Of a stretch of 5,628 bases of DNA, positions 1-5,095 are shown in pieces. The notes below the pieces were generated by a model, which made no database searches, was not told where the DNA came from, and saw nothing but the letters and a program-made list of their open reading frames with translations. Source of the stretch: Candidatus Moraniibacteriota bacterium. Its GTDB lineage: Bacteria > Patescibacteriota > Minisyncoccia > Moranbacterales > UBA2206. The stretch's first letter is position 1; every line of letters begins with the position of its first letter. Where the stretch lies: the NCBI GenBank assembly GCA_026396205.1, contig JAPLXF010000031.1:1-5628 (forward strand), in the 5' to 3' direction. The position numbers and the translations under genes were made by a program.

Positions 1-532
1 CCCAACCCAGTTTGCCATAAAACCACCACGCGCCAACTGCCGCAATCGCAATCAGCCAGCCGAAGCGTGCCAAAAAACGCATGCCCCCGCCTTTATTTGT
101 CCCGATGCCCTTGATGCTCATCCAGTCGTCAAAAAGTCCCAAAATTCCGGCGGTTACTAGCACAAACAGCGGCAGCCAAGTTTGGGAACGGCTCCAGAAA
201 TCCAGACGCGCGAAAAAATTTCGATGGAATAAAACCGCCAGATACGGAAAAACATATTGTGAAGCCAGAATTAAAATAAAAACGGAAAACCATACCAGAA
301 TTCCGCCCATAGTCGGCGTGCCGCACTTGTCTTTGTGCAGTTGGTTGATATAAGTCAATTTTTTACCGTCCACGGAACACTCTTTGATTTTTATACCGAT
401 TTTATATTTATACAACAGTGCCGTCAACAACGGCGTGAGTAGAAATGCCAAAACAAATGCCAGAAATCCGGTGGTCAAAATTTTCATTATATCGATTACT
501 TCCGGAATGTTTTGAATTTGTGAAATCTCCAT
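1..532 (-). CDS. mraY: Phospho-N-acetylmuramoyl-pentapeptide-transferase MraY, N-terminal part (runs off left edge)
   Basis: MraY is the membrane enzyme that transfers phospho-MurNAc-pentapeptide from UDP to undecaprenyl phosphate, making lipid I for peptidoglycan. I translated this frame by hand; it is open to the window edge and shows 177 residues. The signature HKDKCGTPTMGG is at residues 66-77 and the catalytic Asp pair (GLFDDW) is at about 132-137, the spacing expected of MraY. Hydrophobic segments lie near 17-41, 78-96, 118-134 and 156-171. The third catalytic Asp and the His-rich loop would be in the missing C-terminal half. The ATG at 532 puts the HKDK histidine at residue 66, matching the family, although no Shine-Dalgarno precedes it. 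An in-frame ATG at 487, with GGAAG about 11 bases upstream, is an alternative. The gene follows the D-Ala-D-Ala carboxypeptidase after 136 bases. WecA-type relatives are less likely because of the GTPTMGG signature. Confidence 0.93.
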   Translation of the reverse strand, partial: MEISQIQNIPEVIDIMKILTTGFLAFVLAFLLTPLLTALLYKYKIGIKIKECSVDGKKLTYINQLHKDKCGTPTMGGILVWFSVFILILASQYVFPYLAVLFHRNFFARLDFWSRSQTWLPLFVLVTAGILGLFDDWMSIKGIGTNKGGGMRFLARFGWLIAIAAVGAWWFYGKLGW

Positions 533-537
533 AATTT

Positions 538-619
538 CATGGAACACGAAACATGGAGCATGGAACAGTTTGTAAAAATATATTACATGCTCTTTGCTAT
601 GTGTTCTATGCTATGTGTT
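538..619. repeat. Short degenerate direct and inverted repeats upstream of mraY
   Basis: CATGGAACA occurs at 538-546 and 559-567, with a partial CATGGA copy at 552-557. GCTATGTGTT occurs at 596-605 and 610-619 with a 14-base period. The two groups are partly complementary: GCATGGAACA (558-567) can pair with TGTTCTATGC (602-611) with one G-T wobble. The block lies in the mraY leader region, overlaps the weak promoter candidate, and has no coding potential that I can defend. Function unknown. Confidence 0.6.
580..608 (-). promoter_or_regulatory. Weak candidate promoter for mraY
   Basis: On the minus strand TAATAT (585-580) could be a -10 element, and TAGAAC (608-603) lies exactly 17 bases upstream as a poor -35 match. 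It would give a leader of about 40 bases before the ATG at 532. The -35 agrees with the consensus at only half its positions and the region is AT-rich and repetitive, so this is only a suggestion. mraY may instead be reached by readthrough from the carboxypeptidase gene. Confidence 0.25.
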
Positions 620-628
620 ATGTGCTTG

Positions 629-660
629 CCCCGTAGCGAGCCCTGCTCTGCTATTCGGGG
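629..660. repeat. Interrupted 13-bp palindrome between the carboxypeptidase gene and mraY
   Basis: The arms pair in three blocks: CCCCG (629-633) with CGGGG (656-660), TAGC (634-637) with GCTA (650-653), and GAGC (638-641) with GCTC (645-648). There are small bulges at 649 and 654-655 and a CCT loop. It begins 8 bases after the carboxypeptidase stop codon, so it would form at the 3' end of that message. There is no T-tract on either side, so it is not a standard intrinsic terminator. It looks like a palindromic repeat or a 3'-end-stabilising hairpin. Confidence 0.65.
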
Positions 661-668
661 TTATGTGA

Positions 669-1712
669 TTACTTCCAGATATAACTTTTAAAAATCCAAT
701 CGTTTAAAGTTTTCATATCGTCCCAGCGCGTTTCATCATTCAGCAAGACCGCGATTATTTTATGCTTTCCGGAAAAATCGCTCGTAGCCACCAGCAGTGA
801 TTTTCCTGCCGCTGGCGTAAAGCCGGTTTTTCCGCCCAGACAATTAGGCAAACTACCTAAAAGCAGATCGGTATTTTTCAATTCGTGCATATATTTTCCG
901 TTAGTGGAATAAAATCGGTCTTCTGGGATGCGCATAATTTCCCAAATTTTGTCATATTTCAACGAATAGGCGGCAATGCGGGCGATATCATAAGCTGTTG
1001 AATAGCATTCCGCTTCCTGACCGTCAATTTCCAAACCGGAAGGCGTGCAAAAATGGGTATCCTTGAAACCGAGCGATTGCGCCTTGTCATTCATTATTTC
1101 CACGAATTTATCTTCGCTGCCGGCGATATGGATTCCTAAAGCTGTAGCCGCATCATTGGCGCTGTTCATCAGCATAGCTTTCATCAGATCAATGGCTTTC
1201 ACTTTTTCACCGACATACATCCGGTTGCTCGGGCAAAAGCCGGTCCGGGGACACCCGACCACCGTTCCCGGCACCATCAGGGATTCGCGGGTAATTATCA
1301 CTTCCTCATTTAGATTTTGCAGATGCTCCATAATCACCACGGCCGTCATAATTTTAGTCAGCGAGGCAATGGGAATCTTATTTTTTCCATTATCATAATG
1401 CAGGATATTTCCGGTGCTGGAATCAATCGCCACTGAAGAGCCGGCCCAGATTTTAAGATCCTGGCTGTTTTCATTTTTTACCGGCATTATTCCGGAAGAG
1501 GCTGAATTATCCACGGGGAAAATATTGGCTACCGCTGATTGATTTTCCGGAGTGTTCGGTGAATTATTGGCAGCCAATTGCCTGCTTTGCTCTTCTACCA
1601 CCGAAAGTCCGCCACCTTCCCCTAGTTTATTTTTTTCATTATTAAAAACGCTCCAAAATACCCAGAGCGGGATGAAAGGAATTATTAACAATGAAAATAT
1701 GAACTGCAGCAT
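669..1712 (-). CDS. D-alanyl-D-alanine carboxypeptidase, DacA/PBP5-like (peptidase family S11)
   Basis: This low-molecular-weight penicillin-binding protein removes the terminal D-Ala from peptidoglycan stem peptides outside the membrane and so limits cross-linking. All three active-site motifs are present in order: SLTK at 117-120 (nucleophile Ser117, Lys120), SAN at 184-186 and KTG at 295-297 within GGKTGFTPAAGKSLL. Residues 1-23 form a hydrophobic N-terminal signal or anchor, and 24-85 are a low-complexity, Asn/Ser-rich linker. The protein ends at 347, soon after the catalytic domain, so the C-terminal beta-sandwich of E. coli PBP5 is missing. Oddity: residues about 147-165, between SLTK and SAN, form a Gly/Pro-rich insertion with Cys154 and Cys160. 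The start is supported because the scpB stop lies in the same frame 6 bases upstream; no Shine-Dalgarno is visible. It is the last gene of the scpA-scpB cluster and is followed by mraY. Confidence 0.93.
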   Translation of the reverse strand: MLQFIFSLLIIPFIPLWVFWSVFNNEKNKLGEGGGLSVVEEQSRQLAANNSPNTPENQSAVANIFPVDNSASSGIMPVKNENSQDLKIWAGSSVAIDSSTGNILHYDNGKNKIPIASLTKIMTAVVIMEHLQNLNEEVIITRESLMVPGTVVGCPRTGFCPSNRMYVGEKVKAIDLMKAMLMNSANDAATALGIHIAGSEDKFVEIMNDKAQSLGFKDTHFCTPSGLEIDGQEAECYSTAYDIARIAAYSLKYDKIWEIMRIPEDRFYSTNGKYMHELKNTDLLLGSLPNCLGGKTGFTPAAGKSLLVATSDFSGKHKIIAVLLNDETRWDDMKTLNDWIFKSYIWK

Positions 1713-1718
1713 AAAATT

Positions 1719-2264
1719 TTAACTTTGGATTATCGATTCCACCCTGGCGTCTTGGGAAAGCGTTTCGTAATCCGGAAGCTTACCGATATTGTCCAATCCG
1801 AGCTTTTTGAGAAAATCGAAAGAGATTTGATAGAGATAACTGCGGCTGTCTTTTTGATTTTCCTCTCTTTCCAGCAGTCCGCGAATTAAAAGATTCCGCA
1901 ATGTGAAAGTGGAATTAACGCCGCGGATAGCTTCAATATTAAGCCGGCTAATGGGACCGCGGTAAGCTACAATGGAAAGCACCTCCAGCGCCGCCCGACT
2001 TAATTCCCCTTGCAACTCGCTCTTAATAATCTGCTCGACGATTTCGGAATTTTCCGCATTAGTCGCCATCTGCACCTCATCTTCTTTGCGGATAATGACA
2101 ATGCCGCGCCGAGCCGAATCGTATTCGGCTTGCAGCACCATCAGGGCATTTTCTACCGTTGGCTTGTCGGTTTCGGTAATTTTAGCCAGGCGGGCAATAC
2201 TTACCGGTTCGCCGCTGATAAAAAGAATGCTTTCAATGGCTGATTTTAATTTATCTGTTTCCAT
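1719..2264 (-). CDS. scpB: Segregation and condensation protein ScpB
   Basis: ScpB is the kite subunit of the bacterial SMC-ScpAB condensin. It dimerises, binds the middle of ScpA and helps compact and segregate the chromosome in the cytoplasm. The 181-residue length is normal for the family. An N-terminal winged-helix domain covers about 3-75 and contains IESILFISGEPVSIARLAKI (10-29). A second winged helix covers about 88-165 and contains the family signature LSRAALEVLSIVAYRGPISR at 88-107, followed by IRGVNS at 113-118. The start at 2264 is supported by an AGGA Shine-Dalgarno that overlaps the scpA stop. The order scpA-scpB is the classic one, 8 bases apart, and implies co-transcription and probably translational coupling. 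Only 6 bases separate it from the carboxypeptidase gene. Confidence 0.95.
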   Translation of the reverse strand: METDKLKSAIESILFISGEPVSIARLAKITETDKPTVENALMVLQAEYDSARRGIVIIRKEDEVQMATNAENSEIVEQIIKSELQGELSRAALEVLSIVAYRGPISRLNIEAIRGVNSTFTLRNLLIRGLLEREENQKDSRSYLYQISFDFLKKLGLDNIGKLPDYETLSQDARVESIIQS

Positions 2265-2270
2265 ATTTTT

Positions 2271-2274
2271 TCCT
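2271..2274 (-). promoter_or_regulatory. Shine-Dalgarno site of scpB overlapping the scpA stop codon
   Basis: On the minus strand AGGA (2274-2271) shares its first two bases with the TAG stop of scpA and lies 6 bases before the scpB ATG. This is the best ribosome-binding site in the window and suggests that ribosomes ending scpA re-initiate on scpB. The other starts have weak or no visible sites. Confidence 0.7.
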
Positions 2275-2992
2275 ATATTTCCGCTATCGCGTATTTCTGC
2301 CGGAGCTTGATTTCGGAAAAAAGTTCCGTCTGCTCGGCTTCAACTACTCTTTGCTTAATCATTTCCAGCACCGCCAGAAAAGAAATTATTATTTCTATCT
2401 TATCGGCTGCACCGGCTGTCAGTTCGGCAAAATTGGTTTCAATTCGCTGGCGGAGGACATTTTGCAGTTCGCTGATTTTTTCTTCCAGTGTCATTACTTC
2501 AGCCAAAAATTCCTTTTCCAGTTTTTCCACGATGGGAATTTCAGCCAAAATGGACAGGAAACATTTTTTCAAATCGAATATATTTATATTTTCCGGCGGA
2601 TAAAAAACGGATTTAATTCCCCAGAAAGGATCGCGGGAATAGCTGATTTGGCGCCTGGCCGACATATTTCCGATTTTCGCGGAAGCTTCTTTGAATTTTT
2701 TATAAAGCGCCAGCTGTTCGGTTAAATCCTTGATTTCCGCGTCTTCTTCTTCGGTCAGTTCCAGCGTCGGCAACAGCGCCCGCGATTTGATCAGCAGCAG
2801 TTTTGAAGCCACGGAAAGAAAATCTGACAAATGTTCCAGATTAATGCTTTCATTGCCACGAATAAACTCCAGATATTGGTCCGCTACATGCGCCAAACTT
2901 AATTCGGTAACGGAAAGTTTTTCCTTCTCAATCAGCTCAACCAGCAATTCCAGCGGCCCTTCAAATTTTTCGGTTTTGACTTGATAAACCAT
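2273..2992 (-). CDS. scpA: Segregation and condensation protein ScpA
   Basis: ScpA is the kleisin that bridges the SMC heads and carries ScpB. The N-terminal SMC-binding helical region is typical: YQVKTEKFEGPLELLVELIE (3-22), ADQYLEFI (37-44) and FLSVASKLLLIKSRALLP (58-75). An acidic linker (79-95) and a variable middle follow. The C-terminal winged helix at about 165-239 contains EIIISFLAVLEMIKQ (200-214), the segment that binds the SMC cap. The length of 239 is normal. The start is well fixed: the codon just before the ATG at 2992 is an in-frame TGA. A second ATG at 2996 is out of frame. No Shine-Dalgarno is visible, and the palindromic element at 3001-3078 ends only 8 bases upstream of the ATG, so hairpins may influence initiation. 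No confident promoter was found; transcription may read through from the deacylase gene. Confidence 0.95.
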   Translation of the reverse strand: MVYQVKTEKFEGPLELLVELIEKEKLSVTELSLAHVADQYLEFIRGNESINLEHLSDFLSVASKLLLIKSRALLPTLELTEEEDAEIKDLTEQLALYKKFKEASAKIGNMSARRQISYSRDPFWGIKSVFYPPENINIFDLKKCFLSILAEIPIVEKLEKEFLAEVMTLEEKISELQNVLRQRIETNFAELTAGAADKIEIIISFLAVLEMIKQRVVEAEQTELFSEIKLRQKYAIAEI

Positions 2993-3000
2993 TCATTATT

Positions 3001-3078
3001 GTCATGCTGAACTCGTTTCAGCATCTAATTATTACTTGACTGCGGTAGGCAGGGATCCCGAAACAAGTTCGGGATGAC
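3001..3078. repeat. MITE/REP-like palindromic element with GTCAT...ATGAC ends
   Basis: The element starts with GTCAT (3001-3005) and ends with ATGAC (3074-3078). Each end folds on its own into an 8-bp hairpin with a 5-base loop: ATGCTGAA/TTCAGCAT (3004-3011, 3017-3024) and ATCCCGAA/TTCGGGAT (3055-3062, 3068-3075). A smaller hairpin CTGC/GCAG (3040-3043, 3049-3052) lies in the middle. The two end hairpins are also diverged inverted copies of each other, both of the form GTCAT-Y-CYGAAC-TYGTTTC. It fills almost the whole gap between the deacylase and scpA. This design fits a non-autonomous mobile palindrome. I see no transposase. Confidence 0.75.
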
Positions 3079-3090
3079 GCTTCGCGTCAT
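3074..3090. repeat. Perfect 7-bp hairpin containing the deacylase stop codon
   Basis: ATGACGC (3074-3080) pairs with GCGTCAT (3084-3090) around a TTC loop. It overlaps the end of the GTCAT element by five bases. The TGA stop of the minus-strand deacylase (3089-3087) lies within the hairpin, so the repeat appears to supply the gene's end. A T-run follows on the plus strand only, where no gene ends, so it does not read as a terminator for the minus-strand genes. Confidence 0.65.
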
Positions 3091-3632
3091 TTTTTAGATT
3101 TGCTAAAACTTCCTTTAACCGGACTTTCTATCTTTAAATATTGACTTGTATTTACTCTAATTGACAGAGTATATTTTCCCGAACCCAGATAGATTTTTTT
3201 ATTTTTGAGAAGCAGGTTGTCGGCGTATATTTCCAAGTTCATCATTTTTCCAAACGGAGGCGTGGCTCCGACTTTGCCCAAAAGATTTTTTTTCATCCAG
3301 GCTTCTTTGGCAAAATCAATTTTTTTTACCCCGTGGAATATCCCGCCCTGGCGGGATACCGCTCCGCGGTATTCCACAGGGTGAACATTTTTCTTTTTTT
3401 GCGCATTAATGACTTTCAAAAGTTTCTGCTTGTCCAAATTCCTGTTCGCTGGAATAAGCGCGAGAACATAATCGTTATCGGCTTTCATAATCAAAGCTTT
3501 AGCCACTTCTTGAGGTTTCACTTTTTCCGTTTGCGATGTATCCCAAGCAGTATAAGTGGTTTTATGCTCCACTAATTCATATTTATACTTGGCATCACCA
3601 AGATACTTGGCAATTTTCTTGCTTAATGTCAT
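3087..3632 (-). CDS. YbaK/EbsC-family aminoacyl-tRNA deacylase with an in-frame palindromic insert
   Basis: Proteins of this family hydrolyse mischarged tRNAs in trans (for example Cys-tRNAPro or Ala-tRNAPro) in the cytoplasm. Family landmarks: EVAKALIMKAD (42-52), where Lys45 aligns with the functional lysine of YbaK; ALIPANRNLDKQKLLK (58-73); the VGATPPFG loop (121-128), equivalent to GGISPLG; a LEIYADNLL strand (133-141); and LGSGKYTLSI (149-158). The substrate cannot be told from sequence. At 181 residues it is somewhat longer than usual, and the excess lies at residues 84-102, encoded by the palindrome at 3328-3382. Without that segment KKKNV joins KKIDFAKE in the way the family normally reads. 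The start is fixed by an in-frame TAA four codons upstream (3644-3642); no strong Shine-Dalgarno is seen. It has its own promoter, and its stop lies in a hairpin. Confidence 0.87.
   Translation of the reverse strand: MTLSKKIAKYLGDAKYKYELVEHKTTYTAWDTSQTEKVKPQEVAKALIMKADNDYVLALIPANRNLDKQKLLKVINAQKKKNVHPVEYRGAVSRQGGIFHGVKKIDFAKEAWMKKNLLGKVGATPPFGKMMNLEIYADNLLLKNKKIYLGSGKYTLSIRVNTSQYLKIESPVKGSFSKSKK
3328..3382. repeat. Branched palindromic element inserted in frame in the deacylase gene
   Basis: Outer arms ACCCCGTGGAATA (3328-3340) and TATTCCACAGGGT (3370-3382) pair at 12 of 13 positions. Between them are two perfect hairpins: TCCCGCC/GGCGGGA (3341-3347, 3350-3356) and ACCGC/GCGGT (3358-3362, 3366-3370). 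The whole can fold as a three-way junction or cruciform. It is GC-rich between A/T-rich flanks. On the minus strand it encodes residues 84-102 of the deacylase, with Val at 83 and again at 102, consistent with a 57-base in-frame gain. The insertion itself is inferred from the family alignment as I remember it. Confidence 0.75.
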
Positions 3633-3661
3633 ATGTTTTTCTTAATTATTTATACTTATCT

Positions 3662-3690
3662 ATCATACCACCTGACACTGTTTTTTTCAA
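3662..3690 (-). promoter_or_regulatory. Sigma70-type promoter of the deacylase gene
   Basis: On the minus strand TTGAAA (3690-3685) and TATGAT (3667-3662) are separated by exactly 17 bases, and each matches the consensus at four or five of six positions. Transcription would start near 3655, leaving a leader of about 20 bases before the ATG at 3632. It lies immediately downstream of the terminator of the preceding transporter gene, so the deacylase probably opens a new transcription unit. Confidence 0.75.
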
Positions 3691-3691
3691 A

Positions 3692-3717
3692 TGAAAAAAC
3701 TCCCGCCGAGGGAGTTG
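3692..3717 (-). terminator. Intrinsic terminator of the MFS transporter gene
   Basis: In the minus-strand transcript a 7-bp stem, AACTCCC with GGGAGTT, closes a TCGGC loop and runs directly into a six-T tract (complement of 3694-3699). It starts about 13 bases after the transporter stop at 3730. The plus strand lacks a T-tract after the stem, so the terminator acts on the minus strand. Confidence 0.9.
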
Positions 3718-3729
3718 AAAAATCTAAAA

Positions 3730-4899
3730 TTATTTATTGCTAGGAAGTCGAAAAGCCGGGTAAAGCGCCAGAACCATAACTAAAGAAACCACCAGAAAAA
3801 CGGCTTTAACCGGAAAAAACAGCAGCCATATCGCGGAAACTCCCGCCGCCGCGATATAGGCTACCGGCATCGCTGTCCGAAAAAATCCGATAATGTCCAC
3901 ATCTTGCCCGTCGATTTTTTTGTAAAAATAAGAATCGCGGAGAATCTCCACCAGCGCCGCTCCGATTCTGGTGCCAAAAAGAATTGCCGCCCAAACGAAA
4001 ATTTCTTTGGTATTGGTGAAAAAACAAACCAAAGTAGTCGCCAGCATCAAAAAAAGCGAAAAAATAATCAATCCTTTTTCTCCCCGTTTCCGATCGGCTA
4101 ATATTCCGGCCGGATATTGGAGCAGGACAAAAGGAATAAGCATTACGGTGAAAATAATTCCGATATTTCCCCAAGAAATTCCCAAATCGGAAAGATAGAT
4201 GGGAGTATAAATAACCATCAGCGCATAAAAAAATTCCAACGAAAATGAAACCAAATAAATGGAAAAAATATCTTTTCGACGGAAAATCTTTTTTAAAAGT
4301 TCTATGGATTTCAACTTTTTGGTAAAAACTTCATTGATATCCCGAAAGCCAATAAGCGCGTTTAAAAATATTACACCATTTAAAATGAGCGCGGCAATAA
4401 AAACTCCGTGAAAACCAAATTCATCCAGCAGGCGCATGGAGATGAACAGTCCGAAAATAAAGCCCAAATTGATGATAGTCAAATGCAGTCCGCGAATCCG
4501 CCCGGAAATTTTATCTTTGGAAAAAGATTCCAGAATAACATCCAGATTGGCCCATTCTAATCCGGAAAAAATAACATAAGCGATAAGAATAACAATTAGC
4601 CAGGGAGCCGGCGGCAAAAGAATCAAAAAAACATTGGCGATAATTTTGGCTAAAACGGAAAAAAGAAAAACCCGGCCTTTTCCCAAAATCCGGGTAAATT
4701 TATGCAAATTAAAAAGAAAAAGGAGAATGATGGCGTAAGAAGCCAGATAAAAAATGCTGACATTTTCCGTTCCGGAAATTTCTTTGAAATAAGTGGACAG
4801 GACATAAATCACCATAGCCTGCGAAAAACCGACCAGAAAGGAAACCCAATTTATGACCCTGACTTTATTTCTGTTAAAATGTTCTTTGTGCTCCAGCAT
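3730..4899 (-). CDS. Major facilitator superfamily (MFS) transporter, substrate unknown
   Basis: This is a 389-residue polytopic membrane protein of normal MFS length. I count about 12 hydrophobic segments, near 15-36, 47-66, 77-96, 99-117, 138-157, 164-183, 213-236, 245-264, 276-294, 299-316, 337-358 and 362-383, with a cationic central loop (192-209) between the two six-helix halves. A motif A-like loop, PAGILADRKRGEKG at 263-276 between helices 8 and 9, supports MFS; the equivalent loop in the N-terminal half (LHKFTRILGKGR, 65-76) is degenerate. The motifs do not identify a substrate, and drug or sugar export would be a guess. The start at 4899 is the only reasonable ATG before helix 1, with no strong Shine-Dalgarno. 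It follows aspS after 197 bases of palindrome-rich DNA and ends at a strong terminator, so it is probably transcribed alone or with aspS. Confidence 0.85.
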   Translation of the reverse strand: MLEHKEHFNRNKVRVINWVSFLVGFSQAMVIYVLSTYFKEISGTENVSIFYLASYAIILLFLFNLHKFTRILGKGRVFLFSVLAKIIANVFLILLPPAPWLIVILIAYVIFSGLEWANLDVILESFSKDKISGRIRGLHLTIINLGFIFGLFISMRLLDEFGFHGVFIAALILNGVIFLNALIGFRDINEVFTKKLKSIELLKKIFRRKDIFSIYLVSFSLEFFYALMVIYTPIYLSDLGISWGNIGIIFTVMLIPFVLLQYPAGILADRKRGEKGLIIFSLFLMLATTLVCFFTNTKEIFVWAAILFGTRIGAALVEILRDSYFYKKIDGQDVDIIGFFRTAMPVAYIAAAGVSAIWLLFFPVKAVFLVVSLVMVLALYPAFRLPSNK

Positions 4900-4927
4900 T
4901 TTGTTTTTGTTTTTTCCAATTTTTTTC

Positions 4928-4963
4928 CAATTTTGTCTCCGCCTTGGCGGAACTACAAAATTG
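4928..4963. repeat. Two-part palindrome upstream of the MFS gene
   Basis: Outer arms CAATTTTGT (4928-4936) and ACAAAATTG (4955-4963) are perfect complements. Inner arms TCCGCC (4938-4943) and GGCGGA (4946-4951) form a second stem around TT. A small internal loop (4937 and 4952-4954) separates them. In the MFS message this 15-bp hairpin would sit about 30 bases before the start codon. The GC-rich core on an AT-rich stem resembles the other palindromes here. No T-tract gives it terminator form. Confidence 0.7.
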
Positions 4964-4966
4964 AGA

Positions 4967-5079
4967 ACCCCGCACTAATTCTGTGTAGAAACTTTTATTT
5001 TTATTTTTTAAAGCCGAAGGCGCCTACGCAATTAAGACTATAAATTATCACAAAACTTTGTCGGAATTAGTGCTGGGGT
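4967..5079. repeat. Long-range inverted repeat in the aspS-MFS gap
   Basis: The left arm at 4967-4983 (ACCCCGCACTAATTCTG) is nearly complementary to the right arm at 5062-5079: AATTAGTGC and GGGGT match, with one extra T and one mismatch near the end. The arms are separated by 78 bases that are mainly AT-rich with a GGCGCC core (5019-5024). The pair begins 16 bases after the aspS stop. It could be the ends of a small mobile element or a structured leader or 3' region. I find no reading frame or known RNA motif between the arms. Confidence 0.6.
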
Positions 5080-5095
5080 CAATTCATTTTAAAAT

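Noticed and set aside
81..353. Plus-strand open frame opposite mraY, and a minus-strand 65-residue frame at 129-326
   Set aside because: Both are shadows of the mraY reading frame, which carries the conserved motifs; their proteins have no recognisable features.
538..619. CRISPR array
   Set aside because: The repeats are too short and degenerate, spacing is irregular, and there are no unique spacers or cas genes.
1972..2984. Several plus-strand open frames opposite scpB and scpA
   Set aside because: They are Ser/Phe-rich antisense shadows of well-recognised genes and have no family resemblance.
3074..3095. Hairpin plus six T on the plus strand, resembling a terminator
   Set aside because: No plus-strand gene ends here; on the minus strand, where the genes lie, no T-tract follows the stem.
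3806..4174. Minus-strand 122-residue frame inside the MFS gene
   Set aside because: It lies in another frame of the transporter, which has the membrane segments and motif A; its composition (Arg/Phe/Asn-rich) is not protein-like.
4984..5061. Possible small RNA or riboswitch between the inverted-repeat arms
   Set aside because: I recognise no conserved aptamer, T-box or tRNA-like fold, and no confident promoter precedes it; only the inverted repeat is supportable.
4900..5095. Promoter for the MFS gene (TTGACC near 5084-5079, TATAGT near 5042-5037)
   Set aside because: No -35/-10 pair has an acceptable spacing in this AT-rich gap, so I do not list one.
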